DNA of 64,000 nucleotides, taken from CALVNN01 sp964393975. GTDB lineage: Bacteria > Bacillota > Clostridia > Christensenellales > UBA1242. The stretch is taken from positions 1-64,000 of the forward strand of contig CAYMVO010000005.1 of assembly GCA_964393975.1 (NCBI GenBank), in the 5' to 3' direction. Shown here piece after piece: positions 8,535 through 17,834 of the stretch (its first letter is position 1; each line of letters opens with the position of its first letter). Position numbers and translations under genes: made by a program. Below the pieces are notes generated by a model. That model saw only the letters and a program-made list of their open reading frames with translations, was not told the DNA's origin and did not search any database.

Positions 8535-10487
8535 TCACTTAGCATTATATGTATCGTAAGCGGTTTTCTTATTAAAATTTGCATTTTCAGCAATATACTC
8601 TTTGCGCGCTTCAATATTATCACCCATTAGCACGCTAACGAGTCTTTCCGCCTCAGCTATATCACTGAGTTCCACACGCACAAGGCTACGTTTTCTAGGA
8701 TCTAATGTAGTGTCCCATAGTTGTTCGGGGTTCATCTCACCTAATCCTTTATAACGCTGTAGGGTATAACCTTTACCTATTCGCTCTATCGTCTCAGGTA
8801 ATTCCTTATCGGAGTAAACATACTCCTCAATCGCCCCTTTAGACACTTTGTATAGCGGTGGCATCCCCATATAGACATATCCACCCGTCACCAAATCTCT
8901 CATATATCTAAAGAAGAACGTCAAAAGTATCGCTCTAATATGCGCTCCGTCTTGGTCGGCATCGGCTAAAATGATGACTTTATGATATTTTAAATTTTTA
9001 GGATCAAAATCTTCACCTACACCCGCGCCCAAGGCACTAATAAGACTCCTAATCTCTTCATTTTGTAGCACTTGGTCGAGTCTCTTTTTCTCGGCGTTTA
9101 GCGGTTTACCTCTCAGTGGCAACACCGCTTGAAACGCTCTATCTCGCCCTTGCTTTGCACTACCACCTGCCGAATCACCCTCCACGATAAAGAGTTCGTT
9201 AAGTTCGGCTTTCTTGCCTGTACAAGCGCTGAGTTTACCTACCAAATTAAAACTATCAATACTGTTTTTTGCCCTTGTGAGTTCTTTCGCTTTTTTCGCA
9301 GCCTCACGAGCTTTCATAGCAGTCTTTGCTTTTGCTATGACCGCCTCCATAGCACTAGTATATTCTTTGCGTTCTATGAGTTTGCTAAGTTCATTAGTAA
9401 CAATATTTTCAACTTCTTGTTTTGCTTCTGGGTTGCCGAGTTTGGTTTTTGTTTGCCCTTCAAACTGTACGTTTTGCATCTTGATACTAAGCGCTAGCGT
9501 GATGCCTTCTCTAAAGTCCTCCCCCATAAGATTTGTTTCTTTTTCCTTTAGAAGATTGTTTTTTCTCGCATAATCGTTAAACACTTTTGTAATGGCAGAT
9601 TTGAGTCCTGTCTCGTGCGTACCGCCCTCGGTGGTAGGTATATTATTGACATAAGAAAACACATTTTCATTGTACCCATCGGTGTAACTAACGGCGAGTT
9701 CTAGTTTTATCACTTTAGAACTACCCTCAATATACATACAAGCTGGCGAAATCAATGTATTTTTATCCGCATTGATGTATTTTACAAAATCTACTAGTCC
9801 GCCCTCATAATGATAAATTGCAGTCTCGTTGTCTCTCTCATCTATTAGAGAAATCTTTACTCCTTTATTTAAAAACGCTAGTTCTTTCAACCTCTTGCTA
9901 ACGACTTCTTTACTAAAAGTCGCATCTTTAAACACATCACTATCAGGTAAAAACCTCACTATCGTACCGCTCTTTGTGGTTGTGCCAATAGGTTTTAAAT
10001 GCTCTTTGACGATACCGCTCTTGACTTTGCCTGATGAGTCCACTACACTCTCAAACTCCATATAATAAGTCTTTCCTCGTCTATTTACCCAAACCTTAGT
10101 CCACTTGCTAAGTGCGTTAGTCACAGAAGCACCTACGCCATGCAACCCGCCTGAATAGTCATAGTTGTCGTTGTTAAACTTTCCACCCGCGTGTAGTTGC
10201 GTAAATACGACCTCTACACCTGATATCTTGAGTGTAGGATGCGGATCGACTGGTATACCACGACCATCATCTTCTACGCTAGCACTGCCATCTTTATGTA
10301 AAGTAACCTTTATCTCCTTACCGAACCCATTACTGACTTCATCCATAGCGTTATCTACGATCTCCCAAAGCAAATGGTGCAAACCTTTAACGCCAGTAGT
10401 ACCAATATACATACCAGGGCGAAGTCTCACCGCGTCCAACCCTTCTAGTACAACAATGTCTTTCGCATCATAATTTGTCTTAGTCAT
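8535..10487 (-). CDS. parE: Type II topoisomerase subunit B, ParE-like
   Basis: ATPase subunit of a type IIA topoisomerase. The 650 residues show the GHKL ATP-binding motifs (EIVDNAMDE, DDGRGIPVD, GLHGVGASVTNALS), the transducer domain, and the TOPRIM region with EGDSAGGSAKQGRDR and the metal-binding DADQDG. The ending near RYKGLGEMNPEQLWDTTLDP is typical of both GyrB and ParE. The name ParE follows from linkage to a partner lacking a proper GyrA box and from the absence of dnaA, dnaN or recF neighbours. It is transcribed with parC. Confidence 0.87.
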   Translation of the reverse strand: MTKTNYDAKDIVVLEGLDAVRLRPGMYIGTTGVKGLHHLLWEIVDNAMDEVSNGFGKEIKVTLHKDGSASVEDDGRGIPVDPHPTLKISGVEVVFTQLHAGGKFNNDNYDYSGGLHGVGASVTNALSKWTKVWVNRRGKTYYMEFESVVDSSGKVKSGIVKEHLKPIGTTTKSGTIVRFLPDSDVFKDATFSKEVVSKRLKELAFLNKGVKISLIDERDNETAIYHYEGGLVDFVKYINADKNTLISPACMYIEGSSKVIKLELAVSYTDGYNENVFSYVNNIPTTEGGTHETGLKSAITKVFNDYARKNNLLKEKETNLMGEDFREGITLALSIKMQNVQFEGQTKTKLGNPEAKQEVENIVTNELSKLIERKEYTSAMEAVIAKAKTAMKAREAAKKAKELTRAKNSIDSFNLVGKLSACTGKKAELNELFIVEGDSAGGSAKQGRDRAFQAVLPLRGKPLNAEKKRLDQVLQNEEIRSLISALGAGVGEDFDPKNLKYHKVIILADADQDGAHIRAILLTFFFRYMRDLVTGGYVYMGMPPLYKVSKGAIEEYVYSDKELPETIERIGKGYTLQRYKGLGEMNPEQLWDTTLDPRKRSLVRVELSDIAEAERLVSVLMGDNIEARKEYIAENANFNKKTAYDTYNAK

Positions 10488-10530
10488 AAAAACTCCTTAA
10501 TCTATCATAAAATAAACAATTCTATATATT

Positions 10531-10536
10531 AGAATA
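10531..10536 (-). promoter_or_regulatory. Candidate extended -10 of the parE-parC operon
   Basis: Minus strand TGG-TATTCT, about 45 bases upstream of parE. No good -35 is visible at the right distance, so this rests on the extended -10 alone. Confidence 0.4.
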
Positions 10537-10727
10537 CCACAAATTTCAACAAAATAAAATAGTTTTTTATTACAATTTTATCATTAAAGTAAAAAAATTA
10601 TCCATTTTTATAATCAGAAAACAATCTTTTTCGCCGTTCAATGTGTTTTTACGCTACTTTTGCTATTTTAGCAAATGTTGTAATATTTTCATTTACATAG
10701 TTTGTTAGCCGTTTAGATGTTTTTTAC

Positions 10728-10756
10728 TTGACTATAGTTTAGTGTCTTGATATACT
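10728..10756 (+). promoter_or_regulatory. Sigma-A promoter of the rhomboid gene
   Basis: TTGACT (10728-10733), 17-base spacer, TATACT (10751-10756). The predicted start lies at the ribosome-binding site, so the leader would be only about 12 bases. Confidence 0.75.
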
Positions 10757-10774
10757 AAATAAAAGGAGGTGCCT

Positions 10775-11845
10775 ATGAGCATTTTGGATACAAAGACCAA
10801 ACAAAAACATTGGTTCAATCGCAATTACCTTTATATTGGCACTATTTTACTTATAGCTATCAATATACTCTTATATAAGTTTTGCGGTAACACTTGGGAA
10901 ACGTTTGCAGGAGATGTGAATATCCAATGGACAGATTTTGCTAACTTTTCTAATATTTTTAGATCCTTTTTGGACAATTATTCTCATAGTGGTTGGACAC
11001 ACGTTATTGGGAATATGATATGTCTCGCAGTGGTCGGTATATACCTTGAGCGAAAGTTAGGTAGTGTCAATTTCTTATTACTAGTTGTAGCAATGTCTTT
11101 TATATCGGCTATGTTTGTAACAGGTAGCGATTTAAATATAGACCATCACGGCTTTTCAGGTGTAAACTATTGCTTGTATGCGTATGTTTTATTAGATTAT
11201 ATCTTTTATCTTAGACCTAATAAAAGAGATAATCCAAACATAATTCTAGGTGCATTGACTCTTTCCGTTATTTATGTTGCTATGTGTTGCGGAGACTTTG
11301 AGACTTTTACTTTCCTCACTTGGCCGATTGACCTTTTGACAAACGAGGGACACTACACATCGTATTTTTGCGGACTAATTCTTGGACTAATTGTACAATT
11401 GACTATGTTTTTAAATGATTATAACAATGTTGATGCTTATGGCACGCCAACTTTGAGCAAGAAAACAAAGGCGATATATCTCATTATTTCGGTGATTTTT
11501 ATATCATTTATATGCACCGTTCCAGCATATTCCGCGTGGAGATACAACAATTTGGAGTGCAGTATCACTATAGATTGCTCAGTAGATAAATACGACACTG
11601 TTCTCATATACAATTATGGCGAATTGTCAAAACAAAGCACATTTTCAGATGAGATAATTTGCTCTAAATGGAAGACTAGAGTAGGACTTAATGATGATAC
11701 AAACGCTATAATTGTAAGCAAATACTATATAGACGACATGGGAAACAAGTTTAACCTTTTACATTTTTCATACGCTCAAAACAGCTTACCTATAGCATAT
11801 CTAAAAAATTACCAAATATATTATGAAATCAGTTTGAAAGCTTAA
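10775..11845 (+). CDS. Rhomboid-family intramembrane serine protease
   Basis: Cleaves transmembrane substrates inside the lipid bilayer. The rhomboid core is visible: HVIGN (76-80) in an early helix, a helix followed by LERKLG, the catalytic serine in GFSG (S128) and the catalytic histidine in GHYTSYFCGLILG (H193). At least six helices span residues 18-225. A seventh helix and a soluble C-terminal extension of about 110 residues follow, the latter of unknown function and probably extracytoplasmic or a substrate-gating domain. The start at 10775 is chosen over the upstream GTG (10769) because AAGGAGGT lies at the right distance from it. The gene is monocistronic, with a promoter before it and a terminator after it. 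Confidence 0.85.
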   Translation: MSILDTKTKQKHWFNRNYLYIGTILLIAINILLYKFCGNTWETFAGDVNIQWTDFANFSNIFRSFLDNYSHSGWTHVIGNMICLAVVGIYLERKLGSVNFLLLVVAMSFISAMFVTGSDLNIDHHGFSGVNYCLYAYVLLDYIFYLRPNKRDNPNIILGALTLSVIYVAMCCGDFETFTFLTWPIDLLTNEGHYTSYFCGLILGLIVQLTMFLNDYNNVDAYGTPTLSKKTKAIYLIISVIFISFICTVPAYSAWRYNNLECSITIDCSVDKYDTVLIYNYGELSKQSTFSDEIICSKWKTRVGLNDDTNAIIVSKYYIDDMGNKFNLLHFSYAQNSLPIAYLKNYQIYYEISLKA

Positions 11846-11910
11846 TTAAAATACAAAAACTACACCACGCAAAAAAAATCCCTCCTTTTATGCAAAACAC
11901 ATCATAATAA

Positions 11911-11962
11911 AAACCACTCAGCAATTGAGATACACTCAATCTTTACTGAATGGTTTTTTATT
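11911..11962. terminator. Nested-hairpin terminator between the rhomboid and DUF4097-like genes
   Basis: The outer arms AACCACTCAG and CTGAATGGTT (one mismatch) enclose TTGAG/CTCAA and are followed by TTTTTTATTTT. It is functional on plus for the rhomboid gene and may serve the convergent gene too. Confidence 0.75.
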
Positions 11963-12137
11963 TTATCATTTAAATTTCTAGTAACCATTTATTTAACCAT
12001 TTTAAATATTCCAACAAAATCTTTCATTGTACATTTAAAACAAATACAACACGATAAATCAACCTCACTTTGCTTGTCATAAAATTAATTTACTCTTTTG
12101 CTAAATTTGTACTACTCTTATCTCTTTAAATAATTAA

Positions 12138-13955
12138 TTACTTTGCAGTATCACGAATCTTCACAGTACCACTCGTAGTCGTCACAACCACCTTTTTTAG
12201 CACTTTTCCTTTATTTTCATCAGTATTATCTGTGTAAGTGTTAAGTGCTGGATCCTCGTTGTCGCCTGTAACAATCACTTGATCACTTGTCAAGTTTAAA
12301 TAATTACAAGCTACGTCATCTTTCTTCTCGTACTGTATATTAGAAATCCACACATCAGCAGTGCCTGCACCCTTGGTGATTAGCACGGACCTTTGAAAAG
12401 GTAGCGCTATTTCCAAACTCCCACCATTTTCAAAATTAGAATCCGCTAAAATATTTGCAAACCTCACCTTTGAATATGCTCCATCAGTAGTCTTTAACTT
12501 TACAGCGGAACTAATATCGTTAAACACAACATTACCTTTTTTTGTCTCAGCATCTAGCACAGACTCCGCATATTTAGTCATATACTCATCACCTTTATCT
12601 TCTGTGACAGTGATGTTTCCTCCATCGGTGATAATCTTCGCACTGCTATAGAGCTTTCCTACAGTGACATTGCCACTCTTTGTAGTGATATCCGTTGTGT
12701 TACTGTCTAGTTTGCCAATATTTACATTACCACTTTCAGTAACCACATTAACGATAGAACCTATTATCTCGTCAATATTCAAAGCAAACGACTCACCGCC
12801 AATCACACTCAACTCACCCAAAGAACTTTCATTCTTTCTGATCGCATTTAGATTTAACACAGCATTTGGAGAGTCAATCGACACAACGCCATACACATTG
12901 TTTAGTTTGATATAACTAGCATAACCTTTATATGCAAAAGTAGGTGTTTTACCGGTACTAGTCCATTCAGTACCCAAATCTCCCATAGTAATCTTTGAGT
13001 AATCACTCTCAACATAGCAACCACCCAAAACCAAACAATTTTCTTGAACTTTTATATTGCCTCTTTGGTTTTTTATGCTCAACTTACCTTTTACACCGGT
13101 AGTAATTTTATCCTTACTAACGCCACTAGGTACATCAAGAGTCAATATTGTATCGGTAATCTTTTTAGAATTTTCCTCATCATCAATCATAAGTACATTT
13201 TTGAGGTTTCCAACATAGACATCGCCACTCTCTGTCTCCAAATCTATATTATTCAACAGCATCTCTTTAATAGTTTGATTACCACTAGTTGTCTTTACAC
13301 TCAATGTATTAGTAACAGTAAATGGGTTTACCACATTTTGAGATGAACCAACTCTGTGAACCGCGCTCTCACTAAAAGAAGCATTGAAGTCTCTACATTC
13401 AACAAACACATTTTCAACGTCTCTTAGATGCGTAGGGAAACTTATGTTGATAGTACTATTAGAATAGTTTACAAGACCACTAACCGTATCGAATACGATA
13501 TATAAAGTATTGTTCTCCACATAAGGCTTTTTATACTTGAAAACTTGTGATGCTAAATCTTTTGATTCGTCATACCCTTCTATCTTTCTAGTATCAATAA
13601 CACCATTAGCTGAAATCTTACCAAAGACTGTCATAACATCATAGGTACCATTGACAACATTGACATCTAAATCAGGCGCAATAATCTTGATAGTGTCAAA
13701 ATCACCTATATAATTAGCGTTATAAGCATCAAGCTTATCACCGCTCAAACCTAACCCGATACTATCAGCTAGTGTACTATCCATATATACTACTTGGATA
13801 TACTCACCCTCTAATGTTTGACTATAACGGAAGTATTTGTACCCGAAGATAGTCACCCCGCCAAACATCATTATACCCATACCAATCACACAAATACCTA
13901 CACCTATAAGTGCTAGCAAAAATGCATACTTAACTATACCTTTTATAATGCTCAT
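12138..13955 (-). CDS. Membrane-anchored DUF4097-like beta-repeat protein
   Basis: Residues 8-35 form a signal-anchor helix; the remaining 570 residues are Thr/Ser/Asn/Gly-rich and made of short recurrent beta-strand units such as TTKSGNVTVGKL, TESGNVNIGKLD and TDGGNITVTED. That pattern is characteristic of DUF4097 'putative adhesin' beta-helix proteins, which lie outside the membrane and have no established enzymatic role. It has its own sigma-A promoter and is divergent from the SipW-type peptidase gene. Adhesin or envelope-stress scaffold are both possible. Confidence 0.7.
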   Translation of the reverse strand: MSIIKGIVKYAFLLALIGVGICVIGMGIMMFGGVTIFGYKYFRYSQTLEGEYIQVVYMDSTLADSIGLGLSGDKLDAYNANYIGDFDTIKIIAPDLDVNVVNGTYDVMTVFGKISANGVIDTRKIEGYDESKDLASQVFKYKKPYVENNTLYIVFDTVSGLVNYSNSTINISFPTHLRDVENVFVECRDFNASFSESAVHRVGSSQNVVNPFTVTNTLSVKTTSGNQTIKEMLLNNIDLETESGDVYVGNLKNVLMIDDEENSKKITDTILTLDVPSGVSKDKITTGVKGKLSIKNQRGNIKVQENCLVLGGCYVESDYSKITMGDLGTEWTSTGKTPTFAYKGYASYIKLNNVYGVVSIDSPNAVLNLNAIRKNESSLGELSVIGGESFALNIDEIIGSIVNVVTESGNVNIGKLDSNTTDITTKSGNVTVGKLYSSAKIITDGGNITVTEDKGDEYMTKYAESVLDAETKKGNVVFNDISSAVKLKTTDGAYSKVRFANILADSNFENGGSLEIALPFQRSVLITKGAGTADVWISNIQYEKKDDVACNYLNLTSDQVIVTGDNEDPALNTYTDNTDENKGKVLKKVVVTTTSGTVKIRDTAK

Positions 13956-13995
13956 AAGTCACCCACTTTTAATAATTTAACATTTTTTCTTATAT

Positions 13996-14024
13996 AGTAT
14001 ATAATAAATCACAAAAAATTTCAA
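13996..14024 (-). promoter_or_regulatory. Sigma-A promoter of the DUF4097-like gene
   Basis: Minus strand TTGAAA (14019-14024), 17-base spacer, TATACT (13996-14001). Confidence 0.7.
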
Positions 14025-14126
14025 GACATTTAAAAAAATTTAACTCGTTAAACTTCATTTTTATAACAAAAACGAGTAATACCCCATGTAAAACTTAAAA
14101 CTTTTTAACTAGTACACTAAAAACAA

Positions 14127-14155
14127 TTGCAAAAATTGTATTTTTTTGATAAAAT
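14127..14155 (+). promoter_or_regulatory. Sigma-A promoter of the SipW-type peptidase gene
   Basis: TTGCAA (14127-14132), 17-base spacer, TAAAAT (14150-14155) with TGA just before the -10. The predicted leader is about 20 bases. Confidence 0.65.
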
Positions 14156-14181
14156 CTATAATAATATTTAAGAGGTTTATT

Positions 14182-14742
14182 ATGGTTATACAATATCAAA
14201 AATATTTTAATGACGATTACATAACTCTAGGACAAGCGTTTAAAATTGTTTTAGTTTGGGGTGTATATATAATTTTAGGTATATTACTGCTATCTATGAT
14301 TTGTGGCGTAAAGGTTTATACCGTAGTAGGTTGGAGTATGCAACCTACAATAGATTACAAAAGCATTGTGTTTGTAGTGGATGACAAAGAGACTTATGAT
14401 GTAGGCGATATCATTTCTTTTCAATTTGCAGGTTCTGTAAATACACATAGAATAATTGATATAGAGTACAACTCGGATAACTCTATCAAACATTACACGA
14501 CTAAAGGTGACAACCCAAATATAGATAGCGAGGAATACATTGTCCCATCAAAAGTTTTAGGTCGTGTAATACCTATTTTACCTGATAAAAATTTATATCT
14601 TACAATTCCATATATAGGTCACGTAATACTATTCGCTCAAGAGCATATAGGCGCACTAATTGTGACCTTAATGGCTGGTTATATTGCTTTCTATATGACA
14701 CCAAAACGAAAAGATTACGAAAGATACAACGTAGAAGTTTAA
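14182..14742 (+). CDS. sipW: Type I signal peptidase of the SipW/archaeal (ER) type
   Basis: Removes signal peptides from secreted proteins on the outer membrane face. The sequence has an N-terminal helix (21-44), the nucleophile motif GWSMQPTI (Ser52), a central beta region, NTHRII with His89 at the general-base position, and TKGDNPNID. A Ser-His pair instead of Ser-Lys is the defining feature of the ER/SipW subtype, used in Bacillus for TasA-like substrates. A second helix lies near the C-terminus (about 160-178). ATG at 14182 follows AGAGGT, so the longer open frame from 14146 is not used. A matching SipW-dependent substrate lies at 37523-38371, far from this gene. Confidence 0.85.
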   Translation: MVIQYQKYFNDDYITLGQAFKIVLVWGVYIILGILLLSMICGVKVYTVVGWSMQPTIDYKSIVFVVDDKETYDVGDIISFQFAGSVNTHRIIDIEYNSDNSIKHYTTKGDNPNIDSEEYIVPSKVLGRVIPILPDKNLYLTIPYIGHVILFAQEHIGALIVTLMAGYIAFYMTPKRKDYERYNVEV

Positions 14743-14781
14743 ACCTACAACAATCACTAATAATATAAACTTAACAAACGA

Positions 14782-14818
14782 AATAACTACCCTTTGTGAC
14801 AAACAAGGGGTAGTTATT
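14782..14818. terminator. Bidirectional terminator between sipW and thrS
   Basis: AATAACTACCC and GGGTAGTTATT form a near-perfect palindrome around a short loop, with A/T flanks on both sides. It lies between convergent genes. Confidence 0.8.
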
Positions 14819-14891
14819 TAAATATCTTATATTAACTAGCTAGTAATTATCATTAATTTTTCACTATAAAGATACGGAAAAATATCTTACT

Positions 14892-16637
14892 TTACAACTC
14901 AAGTGTTCTTTCTTTAATTTCTTTAGAAATCTTACTAACAAACTCATCAATATCATATTCTATCGTATCTTTGTTACTTCGCGTTCTAACAGAAATTACA
15001 CCTTTTTCAAATTCTTTTTCTCCAATAATTAAGATATAAGGGGTTTTAAATTTTACTGCTTCTCTTACTCTATAGGATAAACTTTCATTTCTATCATCAA
15101 TTTCACTTCTAACACCCTCACGCTCAAGAATGCTGTTTATATTTTTTGCATAATCCACAAATTTGTCATTAATAGTAATAACTTTTACTTGATTCGGACT
15201 TAACCATAACGGGAAGGCTCCCGCAAAATGCTCAATAATTATCCCCATAAATCTATCTATTGACCCAAAAACAACACGATGGAGCATATATGGAGTTTCT
15301 TTTGAACCTTCACGCGACACATAATCAATATCAAATCTTTTTGGAAGTTGCATATCTAATTGAATTGTTCCACATTGCCACGTTCTTCCCAAGGCATCTT
15401 GTATATGAATATCAATTTTAGGTCCGTAGAACGCCCCATCCCCTTCATTTATCACAAAATCTTTTCCGCACGATATTAAAGCTTTTTTCAAACCATCTTC
15501 TGCAATTCTCCATTCTTCAACAGTTCCAACATGATCCTCTGGCATCGTTGATAATTCTAAGTGATATTTCAGACCAAATACATTATAAATTTTATCCTCA
15601 AGACTTAATATATTTATAATTTCATCCGTCAATTGTTCTGGCATAATAAATATATGAGCATCATCTTGAGTGAAGCATCTTACCCTTAATAGTCCATGTA
15701 GTGTACCACTTGATTCTTTCCTATGCACTTTACCTAATTCAGCAATTCTCAATGGTAATTCTTTGTATGAATGCATATTCTCTTTGTAGTACAATATTGC
15801 ACCAGGACAATTCATAGGTTTTATTGCGTAATCATCACCTTCATCTGCAATAAATGTATACATATTATCCTTATAATGATTCCAATGTCCCGATATCTCC
15901 CATAATTTTCTATTCATAGCCATTGGTGTTTCTATCTCTAGATACTTTGCTTTTATATGGTATTCTCTCCACATTTTAATCAATTCATTTTTAACAATTA
16001 ATCCATTTGGAAGGTAAAAAGGCATCCCTGGAGCAAACTCACTTAAAGAAAAGAGTCCCAACTCTCTACCAAGTTTTCTATGATCTCTTTTTGACGCTTC
16101 CTCAATAAAGAGTAGATGTTGTTTTAGTTCTTCTGTAGTGTCGTAACAATAAACATACATACGCTGCATCATTTTATTTTTTTCACTACCACGCCAATAT
16201 GCACCGCTAACTCTATCTATTTTAAACGCAATATTTCTTAAAACCTTGGTGTTTTTAACGTGTGGACCGCGACACAAATCATCAAACACATTTCCTAAAT
16301 GATAAATACTAATCTCTTCACCTTCTGGCATCTCATTAATAAGTTCAAGTTTATAGGGTTCATATTTAAATAATTTTAAAGCATCTTCTTTTGAAATGAC
16401 TTCTTTTATCATATCCAAATCTTGATTTATTATTTCTTTCATCTTTTTTTCAATTATTCCATAATCGTTAGGATTAAGCGTGTGTTCCATATCAAAATCA
16501 TAATAAAACCCTGTATCAATTGCAGGTCCAATCCCAAATTTCACATTCCCAAAAAGTTCTTTAACAGCGCAAGCTAGAACATGCGCCATCGTATGACGCT
16601 TAACTTTTATTTCGTCATCAATTCCTTTAATATCCAT
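14892..16637 (-). CDS. thrS: Threonyl-tRNA synthetase lacking the N-terminal TGS domain
   Basis: Charges tRNA-Thr. At 581 residues it is about 60 shorter than usual bacterial ThrRS because the TGS (N1) domain is absent. It begins directly with the editing domain, whose zinc/editing residues are intact (HTMAH at 15-19, and Cys plus His in LCRGPHV). The catalytic core shows motif 2 (GKVHRKESSGTLHGLLRVR), a conserved core Cys in KPMNCPGAI, and motif 3 near HRVVFGSIDRF, then an anticodon-binding domain. ATG at 16637 has AAAGGAG seven bases upstream. The gene is more AT-rich than the chromosomal neighbours and has its own strong promoter just past the APH-like gene. It may be the housekeeping enzyme or an acquired second copy. 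Confidence 0.92.
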   Translation of the reverse strand: MDIKGIDDEIKVKRHTMAHVLACAVKELFGNVKFGIGPAIDTGFYYDFDMEHTLNPNDYGIIEKKMKEIINQDLDMIKEVISKEDALKLFKYEPYKLELINEMPEGEEISIYHLGNVFDDLCRGPHVKNTKVLRNIAFKIDRVSGAYWRGSEKNKMMQRMYVYCYDTTEELKQHLLFIEEASKRDHRKLGRELGLFSLSEFAPGMPFYLPNGLIVKNELIKMWREYHIKAKYLEIETPMAMNRKLWEISGHWNHYKDNMYTFIADEGDDYAIKPMNCPGAILYYKENMHSYKELPLRIAELGKVHRKESSGTLHGLLRVRCFTQDDAHIFIMPEQLTDEIINILSLEDKIYNVFGLKYHLELSTMPEDHVGTVEEWRIAEDGLKKALISCGKDFVINEGDGAFYGPKIDIHIQDALGRTWQCGTIQLDMQLPKRFDIDYVSREGSKETPYMLHRVVFGSIDRFMGIIIEHFAGAFPLWLSPNQVKVITINDKFVDYAKNINSILEREGVRSEIDDRNESLSYRVREAVKFKTPYILIIGEKEFEKGVISVRTRSNKDTIEYDIDEFVSKISKEIKERTLEL

Positions 16638-16859
16638 ATTAATCTCCTTTCTCAATTATCTAAGCATTAAAGACAAAATCATACAACAATGATGAGAGGT
16701 TTATAAACAGTATTCGTACACAACATATATTAAACAACAACTCTAAAGCAATTATCCTATTTTAAATTAAAACTAACTTTTACCTACAAACAATAATACA
16801 ATTGTCTTTCACCACTTATTTAATTGCTAATTATATACTATACAATTAAACTTGTTTTG
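16638..16859 (-). other. thrS leader, about 190 bases
   Basis: Between the thrS promoter and its start there is a long untranslated leader. I looked for the T-box signature (TGGNACCGCG) and did not find it. No terminator hairpin is evident, so the leader's role is unknown. Confidence 0.4.
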
Positions 16860-16863
16860 TCAA
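16835..16863 (-). promoter_or_regulatory. Strong sigma-A promoter of thrS
   Basis: Minus strand TTGACA (16858-16863) overlaps the stop codon of the APH-like gene; a 17-base spacer and TAGTAT (16835-16840) follow. Confidence 0.7.
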
Positions 16864-17771
16864 CTATTTTTGTAAATTAACTTATTTTGAGTCTTTAGTT
16901 TTTTTAATACATTTGTAGCAAAATTTAAGACATCTAGAAGTTCACTGAAGTCCAAGGGTTTCATTTTGCAATGAAGATAAAAATAATATGACAATAACTT
17001 TAATGCGGCATAGTTAACCAAGCCATAAAAATCAACCTTTTTTTCACTATAAGCATTGTACACATCTAGATACGAATATATGCTCTTTTTATATTTATTA
17101 AAAACTAAATTATAATCACTCAAACTAAAATTTCTAGTGAAAATGAGGTCTCCTATATCAACATAAACTGAAGATAATATAGACAAATCAAAATCAATAA
17201 ACACATACTCACTATTTTCTAATTTGATATAATTATTTGAAGTTAAATCATTATGAATAATACAATCAGATATACCATATTTGTCTACAAAATTATTGTA
17301 CAAATTGTCAATTAATTGTTGTATTCTTGCCTTTAAGTCCTGTGAGATCTCCAACAACTGCAAACTTTTAATGGGATATGTATAAAATTTCTCCTTAAAC
17401 CCTAAAAGAAGTCTATTTAGCTTAATATTTTTAATACAAATATCAATATTAAAAAGATTTTTATTAAAAGATTTTTTATATTTTATTGAAGCATTATGAA
17501 AAAGTGCTAATGACTTAAATATATATTCATCAAACACCTGAGATTTTGCACCATCCACATAATTTTGTATTTCATAGTTTCCATCTTTAAGCGAGAGTGT
17601 TGAAGTAATTGGTGTATTTATTCCGTTATTATTTAAAAATTGTATAAAATCATTTTTACCTCTACACCAAGAATTATCAAAACAATACAACAATTTTTTC
17701 AAAATATACTTACAATTATTAATACTTATCAAACTCACATCTTCTTGCAAATTAATTATTTCTATTTTCAT
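16860..17771 (-). CDS. APH/choline-kinase-fold phosphotransferase
   Basis: A 303-residue small-molecule or peptide kinase candidate of the aminoglycoside phosphotransferase superfamily. The Brenner-type catalytic loop is HNDLTSNNYI (173-182, catalytic Asp175) and the metal-binding loop is FIDFDLS (191-197). The N-lobe is short, with a possible ATP-binding lysine near residues 25-26 and no clear P-loop. Family members phosphorylate aminoglycosides, choline, thiamine, macrolides or spore-coat targets (CotS), and nothing here fixes the substrate. It lies 63 bases past the CxxC peptide gene across a strong hairpin, in the same direction as the radical SAM gene. This suggests a tailoring or self-protection role in that locus. 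The gene is very AT-rich. Confidence 0.72.
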   Translation of the reverse strand: MKIEIINLQEDVSLISINNCKYILKKLLYCFDNSWCRGKNDFIQFLNNNGINTPITSTLSLKDGNYEIQNYVDGAKSQVFDEYIFKSLALFHNASIKYKKSFNKNLFNIDICIKNIKLNRLLLGFKEKFYTYPIKSLQLLEISQDLKARIQQLIDNLYNNFVDKYGISDCIIHNDLTSNNYIKLENSEYVFIDFDLSILSSVYVDIGDLIFTRNFSLSDYNLVFNKYKKSIYSYLDVYNAYSEKKVDFYGLVNYAALKLLSYYFYLHCKMKPLDFSELLDVLNFATNVLKKLKTQNKLIYKNS

Positions 17772-17792
17772 TTTTACCTCCCAAAATACTAA

Positions 17793-17826
17793 GAAAAAGC
17801 AAAAAGATTTAACTTTTTGCTTTTTC
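17793..17826 (-). terminator. Intra-locus hairpin after the CxxC peptide gene
   Basis: Perfect 14-bp arms GAAAAAGCAAAAAG and CTTTTTGCTTTTTC enclose a 6-base loop; the right-hand arm on either strand ends in T-runs. Placed 9 bases after the peptide stop and before the kinase gene, it would act as a partial terminator or a 3' stabiliser, keeping the peptide message more abundant than the kinase message. Confidence 0.65.
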
Positions 17827-17834
17827 CTTCTGTT

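Noticed and set aside
6023..10487. Assignment of the topoisomerase pair as DNA gyrase near oriC
   Set aside because: No GyrA box and no dnaA/dnaN/recF neighbours; topoisomerase IV is more likely, though not proven.
16638..16859. T-box riboswitch upstream of thrS
   Set aside because: The leader is long enough, but the conserved TGGNACCGCG anti-terminator sequence and a terminator hairpin are not found.
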